From NCBI RefSeq assembly GCF_004337985.1, contig NC_043740.1, positions 2,889,616 through 2,953,615 on the forward strand: a stretch of DNA of 64,000 nucleotides. The letters are read 5' to 3'. The stretch comes from Pyricularia pennisetigena. Taxonomy: Eukaryota; Ascomycota; Sordariomycetes; Magnaporthales; Pyriculariaceae. The notes under the pieces are model-generated. The model did not search any database and was not told the DNA's origin. It saw nothing but the letters and a program-made list of their open reading frames with translations. This document shows positions 34,908 through 46,031 of this stretch, piece by piece. How positions within the stretch are numbered: the first letter of the stretch is position 1; every line of letters begins with the position of its first letter. The translations under genes were made by a program, and so were the position numbers.

Positions 34908-36678
34908 ATGCGATCAATCATTATGCCTTCAAATACCATCGGCGTCCTCGTGGCGTGTATACTGGGTTCATTCCTTCACAACACCGCGAACGCTTCACTG
35001 ATGGGGAAGAAAGATACCGTGCACAGAATACAAAAGGTTCACGTGGTTGAGGATTCCGTTCTTGAAAGGCGTGCGTTGACCTGTCCGGTCGACCATCACT
35101 CATGTCCAGACTCGCTGGGCGGCGACTGCTGTCCCCAGCGGTATGGCTGTGCCGCTGATGGTTGCTTCGTCACCACGGCAGGGACCGGCATGGCCTGTGG
35201 GAGAAGGGGATACTATAACTGTCCCCTAGAAGCCGGCACTGGATGTTGTCCTGAAGGTAAGAATGGACAGGCTTTCGGTGTGGCTGAAAGACTCATAACA
35301 AGCACCTCATTTTCCATATAGTAAGCCCTCAAATCTAATAGTTAACCCTTGTCTTGCAGGTTACGTATGCGAAAGGGGCGGTATATGCTCTCCTCCTGAG
35401 GGCGTTACGTACAGCATCGAATGTCCCGCCGATAACTTTCAGTGCCCCATGTCCGATGGAGGGGGGTGCTGCAGGAGCGGAATGGCTTGCGGGAAAAACC
35501 TGTGCTATGCGACCACCCCTCAGACTTTTGTCTTTACAAGGGCTTCTACCACCGTTACGAGCGGTAGAACCACGACAGTTACAGCCGTGATCACAACAGT
35601 GTCAACCCCCATTCCTTCGGCGATTCCCAGTGATACAAACTTTGGTCTCCCCAAACTATTTGTCACTTCGGTTCCCAAGGTTGAACCTGTCGAAGCCCCA
35701 GAAGGCTCCGGGGGGCTCACCAGCGCCCAGATCGGCGGTATTGCTGGAGGTGTCGCAGCCCTTGTGGTCATTGTACTGGTCGCAACATTCCTCGTTTTCC
35801 GCCGGCTCAGGAAGCACGAGAGGGTCATCGCAGAGTCGACAGCCATCGGGACGTCCTCTGTCGGCGGCCGGAGCTCCAAGACGGGCGGCAAAAGCAGCAC
35901 GACTCAAATCCGCGTCACTCCTTATCCCCGGCCAACCCAATCAACCATCGATGCGATGGAATATGATGACCTGCTCGAGACCAGAACCGCCGTGTCGGTG
36001 ACAGCGCCCCATCCATTCAACCGCGCCGACTCGGACATGATCTCGATGCCGTCCTCCCGCCCCACCCCGGACCTGCGACACATGAGCGTCGACTCGTCGG
36101 CTGCAAGCCAGGCCGGCTACTTTGACCTACCAGCCGGCACCTACGCCAACCGCCACTCGGGCCAAGCTCAGGGCGGCCTCGGCATTCGCTCCAGCATGGA
36201 CTCGTCGACGACTGGCGGATCAAACGTAGCCGAGCTGATGAGCTCCACCACAGTCAACGCCGCCGCCGCCGCGACGAAGCGCGCCCGCCACGTGAGCAAC
36301 GCCAGCGAGCTCTCGTCCAAGAGCAGCAGCGTTGAGCTCCCGGCGGCCGGTCTCGGATCACCCGACCTCCCCGCCGAACTCGGCCAGGGCCAGCAGGTGG
36401 CGGAGCTACAGGCAGAAGAGGGTCCGGGAGGCGTGCGGAGGCGAGCGGCCAGCAGCGGGGCGTCTGCGCTGACGACCCTCGCACACCCGCCGATGGTGCA
36501 CCAGCGCGCCGGCCAGCAGCCGCTCGACGTGGTCAGCGAGAACTCCGAGGTCATGCACGGTTATTACGGCCCATCTGAGCACAGCGGGCAGACCGAGGCT
36601 GGATTGACGCTCGGGCATGACATCAGCTCGCCATTGGAAACTCGGTTCCAGTTGGCAAAGTCAACGGATGCAACATAA
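34908..36678 (+). CDS. Granulin-like Cys-rich single-pass membrane protein
   Basis: Exons 34908-35256 and 35360-36678, 555 residues. After a signal peptide (NTIGVLVACILGSFLHNTANA) come three Cys-rich units of the form C-P-x-C-P...GGxCC-P-x-G-x-x-C, e.g. SCPDSLGGDCCPQRYGC, NCPLEAGTGCCPEGYVC and QCPMSDGGGCCRSGMAC. The CC pairs resemble granulin/EGF-like knots. A Thr/Val-rich linker (TTTVTAVITTVSTP) suits O-mannosylation. A membrane span IGGIAGGVAALVVIVLVATFLVF (about 241-263) is followed by a basic stop-transfer RRLRKHER. The cytoplasmic tail of about 290 residues is Ser- and Gly-rich and disordered. The layout is that of fungal surface sensors, but no ligand or partner can be named. The 103-nt intron splits the second unit in phase. 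The start could also be Met6. Confidence 0.87.
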
Positions 36679-36714
36679 TTCGTAATTAGCTCGGACTGGA
36701 TTCCACATTCAAAA

Positions 36715-36803
36715 CCCCTGATGGTGTAGTTGGTTCATCACGTCTGACTGTAATCTGCCAAGTTGTAATCAGAAGGTCACCGGCTCGACTCCGGTTCGGG
36801 GGA
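36715..36803 (+). tRNA. tRNA-Tyr (GTA), with intron
   Basis: The acceptor stem CCCCTGA pairs with TCGGGGG (one G-U), starting with C1-G72, the eukaryotic Tyr identity pair, with A73 next. D arm GTG...CAC, anticodon stem TCTGA/TCAGA and T arm ACCGG-CTCGACT-CCGGT all pair. The loop CTGTAA carries anticodon GTA. A 14-nt intron (36754-36767) lies after position 37, the standard place. The mature length is 75 nt plus CCA. It starts only 36 bases after the stop codon of the gene upstream. Confidence 0.93.
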
Positions 36804-36825
36804 ACGTGAAATGAGAATTTCGCCC

Positions 36826-36833
36826 TTTTTTTT
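36826..36833 (+). terminator. RNA polymerase III terminator
   Basis: Eight T in a row on the sense strand, 22 bases after the end of the tRNA-Tyr sequence, as expected for Pol III termination. Confidence 0.75.
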
Positions 36834-37423
36834 CCGGTTATATATATTTTTGTCCGGAGGGTTCTTCTTTATTCTTTATTCCTCTTTCGTCTTTCTTCCT
36901 CTGGTTTTGGCGTACAGGGTTCGCATCGTCAGAACAAGTTTCCTGACATCTCTTGACTGGCTTTTTTTTTTCTTTTTTCTTTTTTTTTTTTTTTTTTTAC
37001 TCACAGTCGTTTCTTTCTGTTGTTGCGGTCAAATTTATTCGACCCCATTAAAGGAATTATGTGCACATATATGGGGCTTGCTTACTAGGGTGGGCTTTCT
37101 TATTTCCTGCTCAATGCACTTGACAAAAATGTTGATAAAATCAGCATGACAATATCATGCAAAAGACTCAGTTTAGCGCGCGTGCCCTATATCATACCAG
37201 AGAATGGTTCGCATAGTAAAAAAGAGTGAAGCAAAATTATTTCAGAATCCCAACCCGAAAAAGACCAACGCCAATGTAGGAACCGTGCCAGAAGATCTTA
37301 CTCCACAACGCCAGAGGAAAAAAGAAAACACGAAAGCGTTGATTGCACTCCCCCCCTAACCTTGCCAGCGGCTGTCGTAGCCGGCCAGTGAATTTTTTGA
37401 GCAATGCAAACGTGTCCCACCGG
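36834..37423. other. Intergenic, tRNA-Tyr to hypothetical gene
   Basis: About 590 bases rich in T, including a broken T tract at about 36962-36999. No gene is seen. Confidence 0.45.
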
Positions 37424-38146
37424 TCATGAAATGCAGGTATAAAGCTGTGCCCTAGCCTGCATATTAACCACCCTATCCGGGTCATACGCAGAAAACGACC
37501 TCCTCCCCGCCGCCTTCTTCCTGCTCCCGCCTGCTCTCCTTGCCGTCGCCTCAACGGGCCCGGCGTTCTTCTCGACAAGCACGTCAGCTGCCTTGTCAAC
37601 AGACTCCGCCGACCCTACCGGAGAGTTACCCGTCTCCGGGGTGCCGGTCGACCAGGACGCACGCGCGGCACGGCTGTTCAGCGGCATGCCGTCGTCGACC
37701 TCGTCGACCTCCATGATGGGCTCCGGAGCGGGCGAGCGACGGTAGCCGTTCAGGCTGAGGCTGTCGGCGTTGCGGAACGACTGCGGCGGCGTCTTGGGCG
37801 GGCTGTCGGTGCGCTTGGCGCCGCCGGCCGACGTGGGAGGGGAATGGTTCCCTGTGACATAGTGATGAGTGCTGTTGTGAGGTGAGGATGGAGAATGGTT
37901 GCCAGGGCGGTTGTTCATGGACTGCAGCAGGTGCGTGGGCGGCTGATCCAGAGGGGAGACTGGAACTTCGGACTTGCCAACCATGAGGAGGTCATCGTCT
38001 GGTTCTTCGACGCGCTTGGGTCCGACATGGCTGATTGTTTTTCCCGGGTTAGTATGTAAGGCGGACGGCGGAGTGAATTTGCCGGAGACTTGTAGGATGT
38101 ATACATACACAAGCTTCCTCAACGTGTGCATCTTTGACTTGGGCAT
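37424..38146 (-). CDS. Hypothetical Pro/Ser-rich protein with basic C-terminus
   Basis: Minus strand, exon 1 38109-38146 and exon 2 37424-38030, 214 residues. The intron (38031-38108) is strongly supported by sequence: donor GTATGT, branch site TACTAAC, acceptor ATCAG. It joins MPKSKMHTLRKLV to HVGPKRVEEPDDDLLMVG with correct phase. The rest is mostly disordered: SPPTSAGGAKRTDSPPKTPP, SPAPEPIMEVDEVDDGMP, then a basic RRAGGSRKKAAGRRSF. No known domain is visible. Basic clusters alternating with acidic patches could mean a nuclear protein, but that is a guess. Reading through the intron gives a longer frame of up to 269 codons, which I do not favour. Confidence 0.68.
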   Translation of the reverse strand: MPKSKMHTLRKLVYVYILQVSGKFTPPSALHTNPGKTISHVGPKRVEEPDDDLLMVGKSEVPVSPLDQPPTHLLQSMNNRPGNHSPSSPHNSTHHYVTGNHSPPTSAGGAKRTDSPPKTPPQSFRNADSLSLNGYRRSPAPEPIMEVDEVDDGMPLNSRAARASWSTGTPETGNSPVGSAESVDKAADVLVEKNAGPVEATARRAGGSRKKAAGRRSFSAYDPDRVVNMQARAQLYTCIS

Positions 38147-39675
38147 TTTTAAGTTTCTTTTTCTTCTTCTCTTCTTTTTTTTTTTTTCTTTTTCAATGCT
38201 TCGCACGTGTGTGATTGATGGACAAATTCCCACTCCAAGGTTGTGGAAGTAAACGGGTCTCTCGGGTGTCGAGAATCATGTATTACAGTTGTATGGATAT
38301 ATATATACTTGGGTATGAAATTCTTAAGGACAAAGAAGAAAAAAACGGCGTCGAGTTCGTGATATCGTGCCTTGGTGTTCGCGTGTCGCGTGTTGCGTCC
38401 TCAGTGTGGCATGAGGTTATCGTTTAGCGGTACATGGAGACAAAGATGGGTAAGACATTTGCTGTAGTTCTAGACTTAGACCTAAAACTAGAATAATTGA
38501 GGTTTGGTATTTTGCAAAGGCAGGGGGCGGTGGGGTGGAATCTTGTAGCACTTCTGTCCCCCTTGATCTATATCTTTGACCGAGCTTCGGCACATTTCTA
38601 AGGGTAATAAAGTAATACATGGTAGCCAGGGTTTTGCATTATAGGGAGTGACGTTGCGGCCTCCCTAAGCGCGGGTCATGAATCAACGATCAACAAATCA
38701 GCAGCATTGTTGGCCTGTGCAGAAGTCGGTTTTTTTCTCCGGTTATGTGCCGCTTTCGGGCGATTGGAATCCTTGGACTGTAAAAGGAATCCGGGGTGAG
38801 AAAAGGGATCAACGGCTTTGCCTTATTTGAGGATCCGCGGGAGGTGATCTCCAAGCGTGAAGATTGTGCGGTTTCAAGAATTTTGGTACAATGACGTCAC
38901 ACTGTAGACAATGATTCTTGATGGAAGAAGGAAAAATCAACAGCCGCTATGGTTCGATCTATCGATTCCAAAATCCCAAAGAAGAAATCCCCGCTTGCTT
39001 GTACCTGCCATTGTCGGCTACCAAATGTCACCCATTGAGTTAATCCTACCCAGCAAGCCAGCTATTTGTTTCCCAATAACCAGGATAGACTTGCAGCTGT
39101 GGTGGGGGCATTTCTCCTACCACAGGGAGTCGTGTTGCATCTGTCCCGTCGAATGCCAAGCTTGTTCGCTATACTTCGAGGGTAGGGCAGCCATTCGGAA
39201 AGCGTATGGGAAACTCTCGCGGCCGCCACCCTATGGGACCAAGGGTCTCGTTGGTAGCAAATTTTTCAGGAACGGCGTCACTTGTTGCCACCGGCGCCGC
39301 ATGGAACGGGGTCGGGAGCGGAGCGGGCGAACCCCGGGGTAGCCGGGTGCCCCCGTGCTCCATTTATTCAGCGGTTTCCACCACGTTGTGGAAAAAAACA
39401 AACGAATTGCTACGGCACATTTCCTCGGAGCCATAGTGTTTGGGACCCAAAGCTTTGGATTTGTTGGCATTCGACTTTTTGGCAATTTGGTCACTGTAAG
39501 CAAGTTGATTGATGTCCAGTGTTATTCATGTGCACCTCCCACTAAAGATCCGACCCACACGGCGAATATGAGATAACAAATCAAGATAGGTTGCCTCGTC
39601 TGTGTTGGCTGCATCAATGAACATAAGTAGTTCCCTGCCGTTCACCTCATCCACAATCTCCACAAGAGTTTCGGT
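38147..39675. other. 1.5-kb intergenic region
   Basis: A T/TTC-rich tract at about 38156-38193 lies just upstream of the hypothetical gene start. Frames at 38911-39342 and 39169-39576 overlap each other on both strands without features. Nothing else is supported. Confidence 0.45.
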
Positions 39676-41030
39676 TCAGCAGACGTGTTCAACCTTTTGC
39701 TCAGTTCCATCCCGCGGCCCCAAGTCTGTCTTGAGTACACGGCCAAAAAGCTCGAGCAAAACTTCAAAGCAGACCTTGGTTATTGCCGGGTCGTAGCGAC
39801 CTTTACTGAGTTCATCGCGAATAAAGGCGTGTTGCGCCCACGCGAACTCATAGAAACTGAACACGGCACCAGCCTCGCGCAGCTTCTGTCGGATCAAGTC
39901 TCGACCTGCATCAGGCACGTGCGTATCCTTGATACCGAAGATCATGGCAACTTCGGCCTTGAGCTTTGAGAGATGGTCGATTGTATGATTCGAGTTGGCT
40001 GGGGCATCATATGCTGTGTTGGCGCTGTCGTAAGGACCCAGGGTCCGTGAGTGGACATCGGTGGCAAAGTATGCAACACAAGCTGAGATGCGAGGGTCCA
40101 ACTGAGGGCAACGGAAGGTGAAAGTCAATAACATACTTCAATCGCTGAGTTTTTTTCATGGCCGTCTGCTGATAGAAGAGGATTTGAGTCGAAGAGCATG
40201 AACCCAGCACTTACACTAGCCCTGAGTGCAAGATGCCCCCCTAGGCACATTCCTGTGGCCCCGATCAAGCCAGTGCAGGTAGGAAGACTGAGGAGGTAGT
40301 CTACCGACTTGTGAGAGTCCTCGTCGTACGACTCAAGTGTCTGAGGAAGGCCATGTATAAAATTAGCCAAGCCCAGATACCTTTATCCCAAACAAGCATG
40401 CCAGACCTTCTTGATTTTCCATTCATTGCCTTGGTCCGTTCCAGGAACATCGTAGGCCAGAGGCTCAGGCCCTGTGAAGTCGTGATAGCTGCTTGGGGCC
40501 GCCACGATGTACCCCTGGCCAGCGATTTGCCGAGCGAAACGTGCCACAGGACCGGTGACTGCAATACAAACGACCGTCTAGTGTCAGCAGCGTGAAAATC
40601 TTAAAGAGCACACGTTCACAGAAGCATCGGGTTCGCTTTAAGTGACCCCCAACGGAACACCAGATAGATCCCTATATTGGATTGGGATTCAGCCATCCGA
40701 GTGAGACTGCTCATTGATTCGAGAAGAGTAACAACGAACCCTGGTAGATCTCGCTGAAGATTACTACTCCAGGGAAGCGACTATAAAGCAGATCAGCCAA
40801 GTCTGACAACAGCTAGTCTGGATCGCAAGCCATTTGCTGAGGCGCCTACGCATTAGGATACTGAGGGATTGTAGGATGAAAGATAAATATCCCTATGATC
40901 CTCGTCTGTTAGGAATGGGCCAAGGCCAGCATTCTCATAGCTATTCTAGGACGATGACAGCCTCACTCATAGTGGAATCGACGCCATTGACGGTGGTCTG
41001 CACGTCGGCGTGACTTTCCTTGATCAACAT
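39676..41030 (-). CDS. Dienelactone hydrolase family protein
   Basis: Minus strand, six exons: 40967-41030, 40850-40892, 40740-40780, 40407-40558, 40215-40340 and 39676-40101; 283 residues. The joined protein reads MLIKESHADVQTTV...STMRIFIFHPTIPQYPNARF, then PGVVIFSEIYQ, VTGPVARFARQIAGQGYIVA, APSSYHDFTGPEPLAYDVPG and GATGMCLGGHLALRA. It continues with GIKDTHVPDAGRD and QHAFIRDE. The catalytic triad is Cys132, Asp201 and His233. All five introns (74, 69, 181, 66 and 113 nt) keep phase and restore family blocks. Raw frames look broken, but nothing is actually mutated. These alpha/beta hydrolases open cyclic dienelactones in aromatic breakdown or hydrolyse related esters and lactones; the substrate here is unknown. 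Confidence 0.9.
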
Positions 41031-42890
41031 CTTGCTTGTGTGCGTCGTTGACTTGGAGCGTGTGTTCAAACAAGTGGGTAAAAAGAAACTGTCTGCAGTA
41101 TATAGATCAATGCGAAGATGTTTGGGATGATGCCTTTTTTCCAAGGGAAGCAAGCGCCACTGTTGATTCTGACCTGCAGGAGCGCCATCACAGCTTGCCT
41201 GATGTCTGTAGTAAATGTGGAGAAGCATGCAACGGAGGGGTAGCTTGTCTGCAGCATTTGCTTCGATTCCATCTGTTGCTAGGGAGTCCAATTTGACCCC
41301 GCATAGTCGTTATCCGCACCGATGCACCCAAAACCACGAATAAGGTGTTTGGTTGCCTCATCGGTACCTCTCTGCAGGTATCCAGGTCTGAAAATGAGGC
41401 CAAAGTAGCTCAAGCGGTACAGACTAAACGGCAAATTTTCTCATTGAAAATTATTGCTCCGCAACAGAATTGACCAGAAGTGCCTATTGACACTTTAATC
41501 ATGAGAGCTTTCCTACCTTCAAAACTAGTCGGGCAGCTACAGGCATAACGTGGGGCATCCCTGTCTGTCGGCTGCATTTTCCCCTGATCGAAAAGCGGTG
41601 ACGCAAGCAAGGCTGCACTGTTGTCTGGTCTACCAGCTGATGGTGCTCCTTCGATTGTAATCCTTTATGATCGAAAACCGCGCAAGTAGCCATCGAACCA
41701 CCAACGGTCAGCAACACTAGAATCTGTTTCATTGATTACCAAGCTCTCCTCCAGCAAAGGAAACTGCCAGAAAAGAAAGCTTCACTTAGCGGGTTTGAAG
41801 TTGGAAGTTGTTGGGATCAATGCAAAGCTTGTGGAAGCTTCCATTTTTGTGTGCTATCCATGGCTCGTCTGAGGTGGATGGGAATACCACGCCATTAAAG
41901 GTCCACAGATCCAGTTGGAAGAAAACTGAAAGTCGATCATGCTACCTTTTCGGCAAAAAAAGCCAGGTGACAGGGCTATCTCTTCGTACCGAGCCCGAGT
42001 AGAGGGAGATAGAAAGCACTGGTTTTTATTCTTGATCAGAGACAAGAAGAAAAAGTAGAAGAGAAAAAAAGGACAGGGAGGCAAGGAACAAAATCTGTCA
42101 GCCCCAGACTGAGTGCCGCATGGGTAATTGGATCAGGCTCACTCTGACCGTCCCAAGATCGTGAGGCTGGTCGAGAACATAATCTTGGGCTTTGAGTTTA
42201 GCATGAGAAAACGGAGTCATTTTTAATCAAATTCCCATGCTACGTACTACGTAGGTCGATCATAGAATTTACTAGGTACATAGAAGCAAATTAATGAATA
42301 GCAAACAGACAGTGGCAGTGAAGTGTTACCGCATTCAAGCCTGCTGGCCCGCTGCTGACCGTTGTGAGCTTGTCAAATTTTCAGAAAAAAAAAAAAAAAA
42401 TTCCATCCCGTTTTCGTCATTAAATCGTGGGTGAACAAGGTTGGCGGCGTGCGATTATCAAAACCCATGCGTTGAGCCACAAATTTGAGGCTCATTGTGG
42501 CTAATTCTCTGGGGTAGAACCTAACAGAAGGAGATGGACGGGGGTGGTGACTTCCAGAAAGGGCAGGAAGGACAGGGGTAATTCTAGTGCCCTCGCTCAC
42601 CTTCAACACAGAGGGAGCTTTTTCTTTCCAATTCCAGAAGCTTCTCTTTGAAAGGCTCTGCCCCGCCGACCACTCGCCCCTCTATCAGGCTCTTGGGCTA
42701 CATTTAAAGACAGCCTCTTGTACACAAGCAACCATCGCTTTTCTCTTTCGAAACCAGATCACTTGTTTTTCACATACCACTCATAAACCCGCGCTAATTA
42801 TACCCTTTTCCTTTTAATCGCGTTTTTTCTTCTTCTTTTCTTATCAGACACAAACCCTACCACAGAAGAGAGCACATCAACACATTCAAG
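41031..42890. other. Divergent region, hydrolase / HSP70
   Basis: 1.86 kb between outward-facing starts. The HSP70-proximal 300 bases hold a heat-shock element (listed separately) and a pyrimidine-rich 5' UTR. Frames at 41036-41296 and 41499-41732 were not accepted. An A run lies at 42385-42400. Confidence 0.5.
42631..42645. promoter_or_regulatory. Heat-shock element, three perfect inverted units
   Basis: The 15 bases ATTCC-AGAAG-CTTCT form nTTCn-nGAAn-nTTCn with no mismatch, the consensus bound by trimeric Hsf1. A further TGAAA unit follows at 42649-42653, out of exact spacing. It lies 246 bases upstream of the HSP70 start codon. Confidence 0.8.
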
Positions 42891-43369
42891 ATGGCGCCCG
42901 CTGTTGGTATCGACTTGGGTACAACCTACTCTTGTGTCGGCATCTTCCGTGACGACCGCATTGAGGTAAGCATCTCAGCTCGCTTCTGAATCATCCTGCT
43001 TGACGTTGATACTAACATTATTTTTGTTAGATTATTGCCAATGACCAGGGTAACCGCACAACCCCGTCCTTCGTGGCGTTCACGGATACCGAGCGTCTGA
43101 TCGGAGATGCGGCCAAGAACCAGGTCGCTATGAACCCCCACAACACCGTCTTCGACGCGAAGAGGTTGATTGGTCGCAAGTTCTCCGACCCTGAGGTCCA
43201 GGCCGACATGAAGCACTTCCCCTTCAAGGTCGTCGAGAGGTCCGGCAAGCCCGTCATCGAGGTCGAATTCAAGGGAGAGACGAAGCAGTTCACCCCTGAG
43301 GAGATCTCCTCCATGGTCTTGACCAAGATGCGTGAGACTGCTGAGTCTTACCTTGGTGGCACCGTCAAC

Positions 43370-43407
<38 letters not shown>

Positions 43408-44982
43408 ACAGCGTCAGGCCACCAAGGATGCCGGTCTTATCGCTGGTCTGAACGTTCTTCGTATCATTAACGAGCCTACTGCCGCTGCCATCGCCTACGG
43501 TCTTGACAAGAAGGTCGAGGGCGAGCGCAACGTGCTCATTTTCGATCTTGGTGGTGGTACCTTCGATGTGTCGCTCCTTACCATCGAGGAGGGTATCTTC
43601 GAGGTCAAGTCCACTGCCGGTGACACCCACTTGGGTGGTGAGGACTTTGACAACCGTCTGGTCACTCACTTCGCCAATGAGTTCAAGCGCAAGCACAAGG
43701 TAAGATTCATCTGCACTTATCCTGATGACAAATGTATCAATATCAAGACTATGATAACTAACAAATCCTACAGAAGGACCTTACTACCAACGCCCGTGCC
43801 CTCCGCCGTCTGCGCACTGCTTGCGAGCGTGCGAAGCGCACTCTTTCTTCCTCAGCCCAGACCTCAATCGAGATCGACTCGCTGTACGAGGGTATCGACT
43901 TCTACACCTCGATCACCCGTGCCCGTTTCGAGGAGCTTTGCCAGGACCTGTTCCGCTCCACCCTGCAGCCTGTTGACCGTGTCTTGACCGATGCCAAGAT
44001 CGACAAGTCCCAGGTTCACGAGATCGTCTTGGTCGGCGGTTCCACCCGTATCCCCCGTATCCAGAAGCTCATTACCGACTACTTCAACGGCAAGGAGCCC
44101 AACAAGTCTATCAACCCCGACGAGGCTGTCGCCTACGGTGCTGCCGTTCAGGCTGCCATCCTTTCGGGTGACACCAGCTCCAAGTCCACCAACGAGATTC
44201 TGCTGCTCGATGTGGCGCCGCTCTCGCTCGGTATCGAGACTGCTGGTGGCATGATGACCAAGCTGATCCCCCGTAACACCACCATCCCCACCAAGAAGTC
44301 CGAGGTCTTCTCCACGTTCTCCGACAACCAGCCTGGTGTGCTCATCCAGGTCTACGAGGGTGAGCGCCAGCGCACCAAGGACAACAACCTACTGGGCAAG
44401 TTCGAGCTTACCGGCATTCCCCCGGCTCCTCGTGGTGTGCCCCAGATCGAGGTTACTTTCGACTTGGACGCCAACGGAATTATGAACGTCTCGGCTGTTG
44501 AGAAGGGTACTGGAAAGACGAACCAGATCACCATCACCAACGACAAGGGCCGTCTCTCCAAGGAGGACATCGAGCGTATGCTTGCTGAAGCCGAGAAGTT
44601 CAAGGAGGAGGATGAGGCTGAGGCTGCTCGTGTCTCCGCCAAGAACGGCCTTGAGTCGTACGCCTACTCTCTGCGCAACACCCTCCAGGACTCCAAGGTC
44701 GACGAGAAGCTTGACGCTGCCGACAAGGAGAAGCTCAACGCCGAGATCAACAAGATCGTCAGCTGGCTCGACGAGAGCCAACAGGCTACCAAGGAGGAGT
44801 ACGAGGAGCACCAGAAGGAGCTTGAGGCTGTTGCCAACCCCATCATGATGAAGTTCTATGGTGCTGGCGGCGCTCCTGGCGGCATGCCTGGTGCTGGTGG
44901 TGCCCCTGGTGGCTTCCCCGGTGCCGGTGGTGCCCCTGGCGCCCACGGCGACGATGGTCCCACTGTCGAGGAGGTCGACTAA
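42891..44982 (+). CDS. Cytosolic Hsp70 chaperone (Ssa type)
   Basis: Exons 42891-42965, 43031-43699 and 43774-44982, 650 residues. Hsp70 binds exposed hydrophobic peptides in an ATP-driven cycle with J-proteins and exchange factors. The protein starts [17 protein letters not shown] (first Hsp70 signature) and holds [19 protein letters not shown] (second) and [15 protein letters not shown] (third). The linker/substrate region is [16 protein letters not shown]. The Gly/Pro-rich tail ends in EEVD, the TPR-cochaperone signal of cytosolic forms. Codon use is strongly biased to C-ending codons, as in highly expressed genes. Both introns (65 and 74 nt) have GATACTAAC- or AACTAAC-like branch sites. 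Heat induction is suggested by the upstream heat-shock element. Confidence 0.98.
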
Positions 44983-46031
44983 ACGACTCACTTCTTGTCC
45001 ATATTCCCTAATTGTTTTTTGAGCACAGCTGGGTTTTTTTATGGGTTTTTAGAGTTGAACACTCTGGGTCTGTTCATTGTTCATTTTGTCCAATTTTTTC
45101 TCGTAATGACATCACGAAGGGAAAAGTCACCGGCGCTCATACACGTGGGGGTTGTATTTTAATTAAGATTTTTCAATGGGAACAACAGCTTAAAATAACG
45201 TATCGTCCATGGTTATGCACACTCATCGCCTCGAACTTGTGACAGATGCGGTTATAACAAGTCTGCCGACCGGATAGATTTGGGACCTAGTTTGCGTTTG
45301 AATATTCGGGACATAACCTCTGCCTAATCCGTACAGAAGGGCCTCGACTGGAAACTATTTAGGCGAACACCTTTCTAGAAATGTTTTTTTTTCTTCAGTC
45401 ACCCAGCGAGTGTGGGATGCTCGAGAAGGACCTTTTTGTGGAGGAGCCACCTGACTCAGATCGTTGGATGGTTCAGGATTTGGAAAGATGGGAAACACTC
45501 GTCAGGTCGGAGTTGGGCAAATACATTCTCCTATTATCCTTACTTAGAGCATTTCTCATGTGTTTATGTGGCCTTTGTGGTCATTCTCATCCGCATGGGT
45601 TTGTTTACCTCTACACAACATGATGTGATAACACCGAGCCATGTGGTAAAACAAGAAATCGTGTAATACATTTTCCACCATGTAATCATTAGGAAGAAGC
45701 TGGTTTATTTGGATTACTGTAATAGCAGCAAGGGGTTACGGTCAGAGGGTTGGCTTTACGGGTATGTACCTATTCGTGTTGAGAATTCAAGTTACCTCTC
45801 AAGATTTTGAGTGCAAATCCCAATCTGTGGTATATTTGATGCAAGATTTGTATTCATCGAGTTCGAAAAGTACATTTGTAAAAGCATATCCAGTCTGATT
45901 TATAACCCAGCCTTTACCATGTAACCGTTTTCCATTCGGATCACAAGCACCAAAACCCCAACGCCAAGCCCAGCCCACCATGATGAATGTTGTGTAGAAA
46001 ATTGCTAGCCCATTCACAGGCGACCTGTTGT
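44983..46031. other. Convergent 3' region, HSP70 / RNH201
   Basis: 1.05 kb between two stop codons that face each other. It is A/T-rich with short random frames (for example 45381-45666). No gene is supported. Confidence 0.45.

Noticed and set aside
39676..41030. Dienelactone hydrolase as a pseudogene
   Set aside because: All apparent stops and frame changes fall inside five plausible introns, and the catalytic triad is intact.
29336..41030. A metabolic gene cluster made of the zinc-cluster factor, membrane protein and hydrolase
   Set aside because: There is no backbone synthase, oxidase or transporter; spacing is large and the genes between are unrelated.
43406..44991. Long frames antisense to HSP70
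   Set aside because: They mirror the strong codon bias of HSP70 on the other strand, a common shadow.
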